A stretch of 14,613 nucleotides of DNA. Source: Chloroflexota bacterium. Lineage in GTDB: Bacteria; Chloroflexota; Anaerolineae; B4-G1. The notes below the pieces were generated by a model that saw nothing but the letters and a program-made list of their open reading frames with translations, was not told the origin of the DNA and searched no databases. Position numbers and translations under genes: made by a program. Numbering within the stretch: position 1 is the stretch's first letter; every line of letters starts with the position of its first letter. The stretch is from assembly GCA_011046405.1 (NCBI GenBank), contig DSAR01000428.1, positions 1 through 14,613 of the forward strand, given 5' to 3'. Of the stretch, positions 6,921 to 14,312 are shown one piece after another.

Positions 6921-7208
6921 TTTGACAATTCTTACCCGACATCTTTGGATCACGAATGTGACGAATGGACAAATAACACGAATTTTGGTTTCGAATGTCA
7001 AAAAACATTCGTGAAATTGTATCTTCTCAATAAGTTGGGGAGCTGTGGCCGGTCTCCCGACCGAGCCACAGCGGGCACGGTCAGGAGACCGGCCCGAGCG
7101 AGTTTGCCCCGGTTTATTGAGATGATACGTGAAATTCGAGCATTCGTGTGATTCGTGATAGAAAACCAGGCTCTTGACCACGAATGTCGGGTAGTGAAAT
7201 TTGACAAT
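6919..7208. repeat. CACGAAT-rich repeat block bounded by an 11-bp direct repeat
   Basis: AATTTGACAAT occurs at 6919-6929 and again at 7198-7208. Just inside are the inverted copies ACCCGACAT (6934-6942) and ATGTCGGGT (7184-7192). Between them are many scattered copies of CACGAAT and its complement ATTCGTG, as in the block at 14386-14453. The miniature element at 7019-7128 is nested inside, so the block is older than that element. Short frames in the block are not convincing genes. Confidence 0.6.
7019..7128. mobile_element. Miniature inverted-repeat element, family A copy 2 (110 bp)
   Basis: The ends match copy 1 at 3568-3708: left GTATCTTCTCAATAAGTTGG, right in reverse complement GTATCATCTCAATAAACCGG. 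A perfect 8-bp direct duplication, GTGAAATT, flanks it at 7011-7018 and 7129-7136. The interior differs from copy 1 but is again a hairpin, with the perfect 11-bp inverted repeat GGCCGGTCTCC (7047-7057) and GGAGACCGGCC (7084-7094). It has no coding capacity. Same ends, same duplication length and a different core suggest a family moved by one transposase acting on the ends. Confidence 0.85.
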
Positions 7209-7339
7209 GGCACATTAGAATTCCGAAGTCTGGAACAGGCCCTTTATCGGTTGAGCCCTTGCAAAAGCTGACTTTTCGCGTGCTCTCAGGCTACTTTATA
7301 GACTTCGGAAATCTGGGTTGGCAAATAAGCCATTGTCAA
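7201..7339. repeat. 139-bp nested inverted repeat
   Basis: The outer arms are a perfect 11-bp inverted repeat, TTGACAATGGC at 7201-7211 and GCCATTGTCAA at 7329-7339. The inner arms are a perfect 9-bp one, CCGAAGTCT at 7223-7231 and AGACTTCGG at 7300-7308. The spacers between outer and inner arms differ in length (11 and 20 nt), so it would fold as an interrupted hairpin. No flanking target duplication is visible, so it may be an old miniature element or a structured RNA. Confidence 0.6.
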
Positions 7340-7552
7340 GGTAAGGGTATGGTCGAGTGCAGTAACATGTCTGCAAGTGGCAAGCGAGCACGGGAAAACG
7401 AGGCAGATCTCATGATCGCTTCGCTCACTAGCAATGAACGAAAATACTTGCGCGCATGACGGGGATTAGGAGCGCCTGCATCTTACAAGTCTGCCGCCAA
7501 GATGACGCAGACACGGATATTTCAAGTACCGGACGCTTCGTTCAGTGTTTTA
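7340..7552. other. Intergenic stretch with no supported gene
   Basis: This lies between the nested inverted repeat and the end of the cupin gene. The only open frames are short and have no ribosome site or recognisable sequence. An 11-mer, CAAGATGACGC (7498-7508), also occurs inside the miniature element in the atp operon (3650-3660) with related surroundings, so part of the stretch looks like decayed repeat material. No clear terminator for the cupin gene is seen. Confidence 0.5.
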
Positions 7553-8011
7553 TCAGTCAGACGTGTCAAGCACGTGAAAGTCGTTTTTCTTGCGAATCCG
7601 ATCTTTGACGTCCGGGTCTTCCAATTCTTCTGGCGTAAAGTTCATCTTGTAGTCTACCTGTTCTTCGTAGCCACCCGGCTCGTAAACCAATAAGTTGAGC
7701 GCGTCCCGATCTCCGAGCACCCTCACGCGATGTGTGGCATTGGGTGGAATGTAAACGGCGTCACCGGCGCTCAAGACGCGCGTTTCACCTTCGACAGTCC
7801 ATTCTACTTGGCCATCAAGCACGTAGAAAGTCTCCGAATGTGTTTTGTGATAGTGCAGGGGCACCTCGAAAGTGGACAACCAACGCGCGTATATAATGCT
7901 GTAGCGGCCTTCGCTCTGCACGTTTGAGACCACGATTTCGGCGTCCGCGATACCTTCTTCCTCAAAAGTCGCTCGTTCTTCGGCCAGGGAAAAAAAGTGT
8001 CTTGACTTCAC
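7553..8011 (-). CDS. Single-domain cupin protein
   Basis: This 152-aa protein has one conserved beta-barrel cupin domain. Motif 1 is H53-x-H55-x4-E60-x6-G67 (LHYHKTHSETFYVLDG) and motif 2 is GDAVYIPPNATHRVRV (83-98), with H94 as the fourth metal ligand, so all four usual ligands are present. Small cupins of this kind bind a divalent metal and may be isomerases, dioxygenases or sensors; nothing here fixes the substrate. The start is GTG at 8011, with AAGGAG nine nt upstream, which supports it over later ATGs. The C-terminal 40 residues (GGYEEQVDYKMNFTPEELED onward) lie outside the barrel. It stands alone between two repeat regions, and its relation to the operons on either side is unclear. Confidence 0.88.
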   Translation of the reverse strand: MKSRHFFSLAEERATFEEEGIADAEIVVSNVQSEGRYSIIYARWLSTFEVPLHYHKTHSETFYVLDGQVEWTVEGETRVLSAGDAVYIPPNATHRVRVLGDRDALNLLVYEPGGYEEQVDYKMNFTPEELEDPDVKDRIRKKNDFHVLDTSD

Positions 8012-8057
8012 AGATTGTTTCTCCTTGTATAGTTTTGACGTATTTCAGTGACTTAGC

Positions 8058-8147
8058 GTAACTGCTCAGGCCAGTCCCTTGCTGCGATGGAGAGTGGGGG
8101 CCCCCGCCCATCCGCTGCAAACGGACGGTAGGCTGAGCAGCAGTTAC
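8058..8147. mobile_element. Miniature inverted-repeat element, family B (90 bp)
   Basis: The ends are GTAACTGCT (8058-8066) and AGCAGTTAC (8139-8147), and the similarity continues as CAG(G)CC after a 3-nt gap. A perfect 8-bp direct duplication, GACTTAGC, flanks it at 8050-8057 and 8148-8155. The core has a GGGGGCCCCC palindrome (8096-8105), so the unit would fold into one hairpin. It codes for nothing. The right duplication contains the TAA of the upstream gene (8153-8151), the same placement at a stop codon as the family A copy after atpB. Confidence 0.83.
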
Positions 8148-8150
8148 GAC

Positions 8151-8828
8151 TTAGCCAGGATAAGTTTCCTTCTGGCGTGACGTGACCTGGGTAGGCAGGG
8201 GGCCGCCCAGGCGTTCGACGGCGTGGCGGATGGCCTTGGGTTCTGGATCGCGAAGGGCATAGGGTGGGGCGGGACGGTCGCTCATCGTGATGGCGACGGT
8301 GCCTCGCTGGCAGGGGATTGCCAGATCCACCGTGTATTTGACCCCGCCCTCCCGGATCAGGAATTCCCGCTCCGGGAATAGTCCTTCATCCTTGAGGGTG
8401 ACGAAGAGGCCATCGGCGCCGGAGGCGTAGAGATCGTTGATTTCCTCGGCGGCGTTGAGCCGGTCCCACGAGGTCTCGATGAAGACGATCCGCCGCCAAC
8501 GCAGGCTCGGGATGGGCTGTTCCAGTTCCATCAAGGGGCCGAGTTGTAGCTTGTAGTAGGCATCATCGGCGCGGGGATGGTGGGCCTGTTGCGGAAAAAG
8601 GTCGCATCGACGGGCCAGTTCGTGGCCGCGCACGGGCGCGTACCAGCGGATCGTCCATTTGTCGTCGCCGAAGACCTTGGTGAAGTAGAAGGCCAGCACG
8701 GCGGCTTCGGTGGTGGACGGGGGCGCGTGTTTTTTGGGTATGCGGTACCATCCCTCGTCGCGGACGATCTTGAAGTCCCGGCGGTTGTTCATGATGGCGA
8801 CTAGAACGCGATCGGATGCGTGGAACAT
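8151..8828 (-). CDS. Conserved-looking protein of unknown function, last gene of the molybdo-hydroxylase operon
   Basis: This 225-aa soluble protein has no signal peptide or membrane segment. The start at 8828 is preceded by AAAGGAG at a 7-nt spacing; the longer open frame upstream is only a shadow of the large-subunit gene. Notable patches are RDEGWYRIP (23-31), WYAPVRGHEL (62-71), HPRADDAYYKLQLGP (84-98) and RWRRIVFIETSW (110-121), rich in Arg and aromatic residues. The C-terminal part, FPEREFLIREGGVKYTVDLA followed by a Gly-Thr-Val-Ala-Ile strand (151-180), loosely recalls a PD-(D/E)xK nuclease core, but the usual E-x-K after the strand is not seen, so I would not call it a nuclease. It follows the large subunit by 23 nt, so it belongs to that operon. 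A role there is unknown. Confidence 0.82.
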   Translation of the reverse strand: MFHASDRVLVAIMNNRRDFKIVRDEGWYRIPKKHAPPSTTEAAVLAFYFTKVFGDDKWTIRWYAPVRGHELARRCDLFPQQAHHPRADDAYYKLQLGPLMELEQPIPSLRWRRIVFIETSWDRLNAAEEINDLYASGADGLFVTLKDEGLFPEREFLIREGGVKYTVDLAIPCQRGTVAITMSDRPAPPYALRDPEPKAIRHAVERLGGPLPTQVTSRQKETYPG

Positions 8829-8851
8829 GGTTTGGCTCCTTTCAAATCCCC

Positions 8852-11071
8852 TCATCCCCCAATCACTCGCTCCGGCGTCAGCGGCAATTCCTCGTACCAG
8901 GTGCCGGTGGCATCCTGGACCGCAGCGACCAGGGCCGGGGCTAGAGGAATGAAGGGCATCTCGCCCATACCGCGTGCCCCCCAGGGCCCCCGGGGATCGG
9001 GATGCTCGACGATGATCGATTGAATCTGTTCCGGGACGTCGGTTATGGTGGGGATCAGGTAGGTGCTGAGGTGGGGTGTCAGGACATATCCGCCAGAGGT
9101 GATGAAGTTCTCGCACGTGGCCCAGCCCACGGCCTGTGCCACGCCGCCCTCGATTTGCCCCTCGACCAGTTGCGGGTTGATGGCCTGGCCCACATCGTCG
9201 GCGCAGACGACGCGCTTGATCGCCAGTTGTCCAGTCGCGGTATCGACCGCCACCTCCACCGCCTGGGCCACGTAGCCGTAGGCAAAATTGGGTGCCCCCT
9301 GGCCGGTCTCGGGGTCGAAGGGCGTGGTCTCGGGCGCCAGGTAAGTGTACTCGGTGATGGCCGGGCGTTCCTCGTCCTGCCAGCGTTGGAGCGCTTTTTC
9401 GGCGGCGCCCCGCACCGCGTTCCCGGCCATGAAGGTCATGCGCGAGGCAGAGACGGAACCGGAACTGCCGGGGCTGGTGGTGGTGTCGGAGGGGATCAGG
9501 CGAACGACGTCCTGGGGCAGATGCAGGGCCTCGGCCGCCATCTGGCGGATGACGGTGTGGGCGCCCTGCCCGACCTCGGCGCTGCCGATGTAGACCAACG
9601 CTTCCTCGATCTCGCCCTCGCCTCGCAATTCGATCCTGGCCCAGCAGGTCTCCTGGTAGCCAAAGGAGAAGCCGACGTTCTTGAAGGCCACGGCGAAACC
9701 GACGCCGGACTTGATCTCCGCACTTTCGTCCGCCAGTTCCGGCCTCCGCCAGCCGGTGGACGTTTTTTCCCAACCGGCGGCGCGGGCGCATTGCTCGGTC
9801 ACCTCGACCAGGCTGACGCCGCCGGGCAGGGGTGTGCCGGTCGAGGTGGGTGTCTCGTCGCGCAGCAGGTTCTTGATGCGCAGTTCGACTGGGTCCATAT
9901 CCAGGGCCTGGGCCAGTTTGTTCATCTGCATCTCGGCCGCGAAGATGCCCTGCGGCGCGCCGAACCCCCGGAAGGCGCCGGACGGGACGTTGTTGGTGTA
10001 GACGCCGTCCACGTCGACCCGGACGTGCGGGATCTCGTAGGGGCCGGTGCAGGTGAGGGTCGTATTGCCCAGGACTTTGTTACTCGTGTAGCAATAGGCG
10101 CCGCCGTCGGCGACTACCTCGACCTCGGCGGCGAGCAGTTTGCCCTCGCGGGTGGCGCCCAGCTTGCAGCGGAACCACATCGGGTGGCGTTTGCAATGGC
10201 CCAGGATCGACTCCTCCCGGCTCCACACCATCTTGACCGGACGGCGGAGTTTCCAGGCCGCCAGGGCCAGCACGATCTGGACCGACATATCCTCCCGGCC
10301 GCCGAAGGCGCCGCCGATGGCGGGGTAGATCACGCGCACCTGTTCCGGTGGGATGTCCAGCGCGTGGGCGATTTGGCGCTGGTCCTCCCAGGTCCATTGG
10401 CCGGCGACGAGCACCGTCACGCGATCCTCCTCGTCGACGTAGGCCAGGCCGGCCTCCGGTTGGAGATAGGCGTGTTCCTGGGCCGGCGTGTGGTATTCGC
10501 TCTCGACGAGCACGTCGGCCTCGGCCCAGGCGGCCTCTGGATCTCCCTTTCGAATTTGATGGTGACAGATCAGGTTCCCCTCGGTGCGCAGTTCGGGGTG
10601 AATCTCGCTGGGACGCCGGTGCGGGTGGAGTTGGGGCGCGCCGGGTTGGAGGGCCTCGAAGGGATCGGTGACGACGGGCAGGTCTTCGTAGTCGACGTGG
10701 ATCAGGTCGCGGGCGCGAGCGGCGGCTTTCTCGGTCTCGGCGACGAGTACGGCGACCTGGTCGCCGACGAAGCGCACCACGTCGGTGCCGGGCTTGGACG
10801 ATCCTGGACCGCAGAGGACCGGCTGGTCGGGCGTCTGCAGGCCGTACTCGTTGACTGGGACGTCTTGGGCTGTGAATATGGCGACGACGCCGGGTACTTT
10901 TTCAGCTTCGATGGTATCGATCTGGCGGACGCGGGCGTGGGGCCGGCCGGCGAAGAGAATTTTCGCGTGGAGCGCGTTCTCCATGCTCAGGTCGGCCGGG
11001 TATTGGGCCTCGCCGGTGACCTTGGCGCGGGCGTCCACGCGCGTGCTGGGTTGTCCGATGGCGTGCGTCAT
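8852..11071 (-). CDS. Xanthine dehydrogenase-family molybdopterin-binding large subunit
   Basis: This 739-aa catalytic subunit of a molybdenum hydroxylase binds the Mo-molybdopterin cofactor and hydroxylates a heterocycle or aldehyde. The N-terminal hammerhead-type domain covers about 10-130. Cofactor motifs are GGAFGGRED at 253-261 and AFRGFGAPQ at 366-374. The catalytic Glu is E704 in GARGMGEMPFIP. The AYRCSFR signature of CO dehydrogenase is absent, so it is not CoxL. E260, just after GGR, matches the purine-contacting Glu of xanthine dehydrogenase, but by hand alignment the second contact (bovine Arg880) appears to be Asn336, so xanthine itself is not certain. AAAGGA lies 5 nt before the ATG. 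Its electron-transfer partner is the fused subunit encoded two genes upstream. Confidence 0.92.
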   Translation of the reverse strand: MTHAIGQPSTRVDARAKVTGEAQYPADLSMENALHAKILFAGRPHARVRQIDTIEAEKVPGVVAIFTAQDVPVNEYGLQTPDQPVLCGPGSSKPGTDVVRFVGDQVAVLVAETEKAAARARDLIHVDYEDLPVVTDPFEALQPGAPQLHPHRRPSEIHPELRTEGNLICHHQIRKGDPEAAWAEADVLVESEYHTPAQEHAYLQPEAGLAYVDEEDRVTVLVAGQWTWEDQRQIAHALDIPPEQVRVIYPAIGGAFGGREDMSVQIVLALAAWKLRRPVKMVWSREESILGHCKRHPMWFRCKLGATREGKLLAAEVEVVADGGAYCYTSNKVLGNTTLTCTGPYEIPHVRVDVDGVYTNNVPSGAFRGFGAPQGIFAAEMQMNKLAQALDMDPVELRIKNLLRDETPTSTGTPLPGGVSLVEVTEQCARAAGWEKTSTGWRRPELADESAEIKSGVGFAVAFKNVGFSFGYQETCWARIELRGEGEIEEALVYIGSAEVGQGAHTVIRQMAAEALHLPQDVVRLIPSDTTTSPGSSGSVSASRMTFMAGNAVRGAAEKALQRWQDEERPAITEYTYLAPETTPFDPETGQGAPNFAYGYVAQAVEVAVDTATGQLAIKRVVCADDVGQAINPQLVEGQIEGGVAQAVGWATCENFITSGGYVLTPHLSTYLIPTITDVPEQIQSIIVEHPDPRGPWGARGMGEMPFIPLAPALVAAVQDATGTWYEELPLTPERVIGG

Positions 11072-11094
11072 ATGAGTCCTTTCATCCTACTGAA

Positions 11095-12816
11095 TTACAC
11101 CCTCTCGATCTCTTGCCTCAATATGCGCTGCAGAATGGCGACGGTGGCGGCGTAGGTGGGATCCATGCCATAATAGGATAGGTTCTGGGCGCCCAGGTTC
11201 TGGCCTTTGCTGAGGGGCGTATCGGACGCGTAATGGATGAAGCCGATGTCGAAGGGCGCCCGGTCGGCGAAGAGGGTGACGATTTCGTTACTTGGATGGC
11301 GGTGGGGGCGCACGGCTTCGTAGATGGCCGAAAGGTACGGCCCGGCCTCCATCTCGATGTCGGTGTATCCCTCACGGTAGAAGACGTCCATGTAGCGCTC
11401 ATTCTGCAGGAATGTACCCCGCACGCTGATGGCTTTTTGATTGTCCAGCGTGGTCCCGTAGACCAGGTAGGGGGCCACGTCACTGGCGTCGAAGGCGTTG
11501 TTGAACAGGTAGGTGTTACGAGAATGTTCGTCGTGCACGACGTAGGGGATCATCACGTCGCCGATGCGCCCGTTGAGCGTGGCCGCCTTGCCCAGGCTGT
11601 AGACGCCGCGCAGTGATCCCACGCTGTTGGCGACTTGAGATAGGACGTGATAGGCTCCCATCCCCAGCGGATAATCGAGGTTGAGGATGACGGCGTCGCT
11701 TTCCGACAGGTGCTCCAGCCCTGGCATGTGCAGGCGGGAGTCGAAGTAATCGGGGCGCAGTCGACTCATCTCGATGACCTGGGCCTCGACGTCGAAGACG
11801 TGGCGGCTGTCGATGTGCTTAATACCACATAGGGCTTCTTCTGACTTTCTCTCGTCCCATATCGCCTGGCTCCGGTGCTCGTCCATATATTCCCGCAGGA
11901 CGTAGTAGAGCAGGTTCTCGTGCCGCGAGGGCACATCGCCGGCGCGGATGCGGTTGTACTCGTTCCATAGATCGGTGTCGGTCTCTTTCAGGAAGTCGAG
12001 CAGCACGCCCTCGCGCCGGAGGGCGAAGCCGGAGAGCATGTTGATCACGCTGTGCACGTTACTGGAGATAAAATAAATAGGCCTGTCGCTCAAATCAATC
12101 GGCGAGGCGTCGGTGATGAAACCCCACCAGCGCTGGGTTGCCTTCCGGTAATCGACCAATGACCCTGCCAGCAGGCGGACGGCAAAGCGTTTGGGCGCCT
12201 GGCTGACGTTGAGTAGCAAAGGCGCGAATTCGTCGCCCCAGATCCCATGCATTTGCTCGAATGCGTTATCCGAGAGTCCCAGGGTCGCCGGGAGTTCGAC
12301 CTGCACATCCTCCCAATCTGGCTTGCCGCTTTCGACGTGAGACCGGAGGTGCTTGACCAAGGGGCTCGTGTGCAGACGACGGTGAAGCTTGTTCCATTCT
12401 ATCTGGAAGGCGGTCAGCATAGGTATCAGATCGTCGATGTCGGAGACGCTGGCGATGAAGGTGACCATCGTCTCGTGTCCGTCGAAGAAGGAGCGACGCC
12501 GGCGAGCGGGCGCGGTGACCGTCTGCCATTGCTCGACGTTGGCGTACCCGCGCCACCCAAAGACGCGCTCTGATTGCCCCATCACCACCAGGCGGGTCTG
12601 GCGGATGCAGCGGGGCAGCCGCAACGAGCAATAGGTGAGGGCCGCCACGTCGGGCTGATCGTCGCGGGCGTGGACGTGGAGCGAGGAGTTCATCCCCTGA
12701 TGGGTCTCGACGAGGGTTCGAATCTGCACCTCGTCGGTGGTGCGCAACAGGGAGTAGTAGGTGCGCATGTACAGGTCGATCTCTTCGCTGCCGGTGGTAG
12801 GGACGGTACGTTCCAT
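11095..12816 (-). CDS. 573-aa protein with nucleosidase/nucleoside phosphorylase-like C-terminal domain (DUF6909-like)
   Basis: This soluble protein begins with ATG directly after the stop of the fused subunit (TGA|ATG), so it is co-translated with it. The N-terminal about 370 residues are helical-looking and not recognised by me. The C-terminal part carries what look like PNP/MTA-nucleosidase landmarks in order: SLGKAATLNGRIGDVMIP (407-424; compare S-x-G-x-A-G-x-L-x-x-x-x-x-x-G-D-v-v-i), EMEAGPYLSAI (488-498; compare the ribose-binding V-E-M-E-A-A) and ASDTPL (530-535; compare the catalytic S-D). Such enzymes cut N-glycosidic bonds of purine nucleosides. Placement between two subunits of a purine-hydroxylase-type enzyme fits base release followed by oxidation. 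I think it belongs to the DUF6909 family but cannot confirm that. Activity is inference. Confidence 0.85.
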   Translation of the reverse strand: MERTVPTTGSEEIDLYMRTYYSLLRTTDEVQIRTLVETHQGMNSSLHVHARDDQPDVAALTYCSLRLPRCIRQTRLVVMGQSERVFGWRGYANVEQWQTVTAPARRRRSFFDGHETMVTFIASVSDIDDLIPMLTAFQIEWNKLHRRLHTSPLVKHLRSHVESGKPDWEDVQVELPATLGLSDNAFEQMHGIWGDEFAPLLLNVSQAPKRFAVRLLAGSLVDYRKATQRWWGFITDASPIDLSDRPIYFISSNVHSVINMLSGFALRREGVLLDFLKETDTDLWNEYNRIRAGDVPSRHENLLYYVLREYMDEHRSQAIWDERKSEEALCGIKHIDSRHVFDVEAQVIEMSRLRPDYFDSRLHMPGLEHLSESDAVILNLDYPLGMGAYHVLSQVANSVGSLRGVYSLGKAATLNGRIGDVMIPYVVHDEHSRNTYLFNNAFDASDVAPYLVYGTTLDNQKAISVRGTFLQNERYMDVFYREGYTDIEMEAGPYLSAIYEAVRPHRHPSNEIVTLFADRAPFDIGFIHYASDTPLSKGQNLGAQNLSYYGMDPTYAATVAILQRILRQEIERV

Positions 12817-14277
12817 TCAATCCTCCTGTGCCGTCCGCTCAATCGCCCGCACGATCTTGTAGTAGCCAGTGCAGCGGCACAGGTTGCCGGTCAGCCCGGC
12901 CACGATCTGTTCGCGGGTGGGGTCGGGGATTTCCTCCAACATGTTGGCGCCTGCCATCACGAAGCCCGGCGTGCAGAAGCCGCACTGGATGGCGCCTTCG
13001 TCGATGAAGGCCTGCTGGACCGGGTGGAGGACGTCGTCATAGGCCAAGCCTTCAACGGTGACGATCTGGGCGCCGTGGGCGCGGGGGGCGGGGATCAGGC
13101 AGGCCAGCACGGCGATGCCGTCCATCCACACGGTGCAAGCGCCGCATTCCCCCTCGCCGCAGCCCTCCTTGGTGCCGGTCAATGCCAGGTCCTCGCGCAG
13201 CATCGCCAGGAGCGTCTTGCCGCCGGCTCCCTGCACCACGACGTTCTCTCCGTTGACCGTGCACTCGATGGGTTCCGGGCCTTCGGCCTGGTGCCGGATC
13301 GTCTTGCCCGCCACGCGGGGGTAATGGCCGTTGGACGTGCTCCAGAGCTTGGGCGGGGCCGGGGGGAATTGCTCCCGTTCGGTCCCGTCGCGCAGGGCGG
13401 TGAGGGTGCGGCGTATCAGGACGCGAAGCGCCTGGCGGCGATAGTCGCCGCCGCTGCGGACGTCGTCGATGCAGGCGGTGGATTGGATGGCTAACCCGGC
13501 CGCTCGGTCGATCTGCTCGTCGTCGAGTGGCGTGCCGAGCAGGAACGCCTCGGCTTCCGTCGCACGGACGATGGTCGGCGCGACGCTGCCCATCGTGATC
13601 CGGGCCTCAGTGACCATCCGCTCGTCTTTGCCGAAGGTCAGCAGGACGGCGACGTTGACCACGGCGATGGCGTGAGCGCGCCGCAGGGCCAACTTGGCAA
13701 ACGATCCCCGCTGGTTGGCGCGCAGGGCCGGGAAGGCGATGTCGGTGACCATCTCGTCGGGGGCGAGCGCCGTCCGGCGGACGCCGTGGTAGAATTCGGA
13801 GAAGGAAAGCGTGCGCGCTCCCCGCGTGCTTTGCAGCGTCAACCGGGCGTCCAGCGCCCACAGGGCGGTGATGGTGTCGTTGGCCGGCGAGGCGGTGATG
13901 AGGTTGCCGGCGATGGTGCCCCGATTGCGCAGCTGGGGCGTCCCGACCCGCCAGCAGGCCAGGGCCAGGGGGTAGCCTCGTTCGATCAGCAGTTCTGACG
14001 ACAAAGCCTGGTTGTGGGTCACCATCGGCCCGACGTGAATCATTTCGCCGTTCGCCTTCCCATCGTCGTCGTCGCTAAACGTGATCTGGTCGAGCCCGCC
14101 GATGCGGGTCACGTCGATGAGGACGTGGGCCTGGCGCTCGCCCCGTTGTAGTTCGACCAGTAGATCGGTGCCCCCGGCGATGATGCGGGCCGGCATGTCG
14201 TGATTCCCCGTGTTGTGTTGGCCCAGAAGCTCAAGGGTTTTTTCGATGCTGGTCGGTGTGTAGTAGGTCTGCCACAT
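12817..14277 (-). CDS. Fused FAD-binding and [2Fe-2S] subunit of xanthine dehydrogenase-type hydroxylase
   Basis: This 486-aa protein joins two subunits that are usually separate. Residues 1-about 300 are the FAD-binding medium subunit, with AGGTD at 34-38, RNRGTIAGNL at 117-126 and the CODH-flavoprotein C-terminal domain. A Pro-rich linker (about 300-335) leads to the iron-sulfur subunit. One cluster uses C373, C378, C381 and C393 (CGEGECGAC onward); the second uses C432 and C435 (QCGFCTPG) and C467 and C469 (CRCTGYY). Electrons would pass from Mo to 2Fe-2S to FAD. I choose the ATG at 14277 (MWQTYYTPTS, the family start). The frame is open upstream to 14415, but that extension is merely the translated 9-bp tandem repeat. 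GGGAG lies 11 nt before the ATG. The order FAD then FeS is the reverse of eukaryotic xanthine dehydrogenase. Confidence 0.92.
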   Translation of the reverse strand: MWQTYYTPTSIEKTLELLGQHNTGNHDMPARIIAGGTDLLVELQRGERQAHVLIDVTRIGGLDQITFSDDDDGKANGEMIHVGPMVTHNQALSSELLIERGYPLALACWRVGTPQLRNRGTIAGNLITASPANDTITALWALDARLTLQSTRGARTLSFSEFYHGVRRTALAPDEMVTDIAFPALRANQRGSFAKLALRRAHAIAVVNVAVLLTFGKDERMVTEARITMGSVAPTIVRATEAEAFLLGTPLDDEQIDRAAGLAIQSTACIDDVRSGGDYRRQALRVLIRRTLTALRDGTEREQFPPAPPKLWSTSNGHYPRVAGKTIRHQAEGPEPIECTVNGENVVVQGAGGKTLLAMLREDLALTGTKEGCGEGECGACTVWMDGIAVLACLIPAPRAHGAQIVTVEGLAYDDVLHPVQQAFIDEGAIQCGFCTPGFVMAGANMLEEIPDPTREQIVAGLTGNLCRCTGYYKIVRAIERTAQED

Positions 14278-14312
14278 TAGGTCATATACTCCCGTGGGGT
14301 TGCTAGGTTGGC

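Noticed and set aside
6949..7185. The CACGAAT repeats as a possible CRISPR array
   Set aside because: The units are 7-9 bp with irregular spacing, and no 25-40 bp repeats or constant spacers are present.
7259..7459. A 66-codon plus-strand frame in the intergenic region
   Set aside because: It has no ribosome site, overlaps the nested inverted repeat and has no recognisable sequence.
8058..8147. The family B hairpin as a simple intrinsic terminator
   Set aside because: No T run follows on the minus strand, and the perfect 8-bp flanking duplication points to an inserted element.
8829..9791. Upstream extension of the 225-aa gene to 546 codons
   Set aside because: It runs through the large-subunit gene in another frame, and the ATG at 8828 has a proper ribosome site.
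9002..11155. A 717-codon open frame on the plus strand, antisense to the large-subunit gene
   Set aside because: It mirrors the large subunit in a G+C-rich region, has no recognisable motifs and is a typical antisense shadow.
12574..13494. A 306-codon plus-strand frame antisense to the fused subunit and its neighbour
   Set aside because: The minus strand there encodes clear iron-sulfur motifs, and the antisense product has low-complexity composition.
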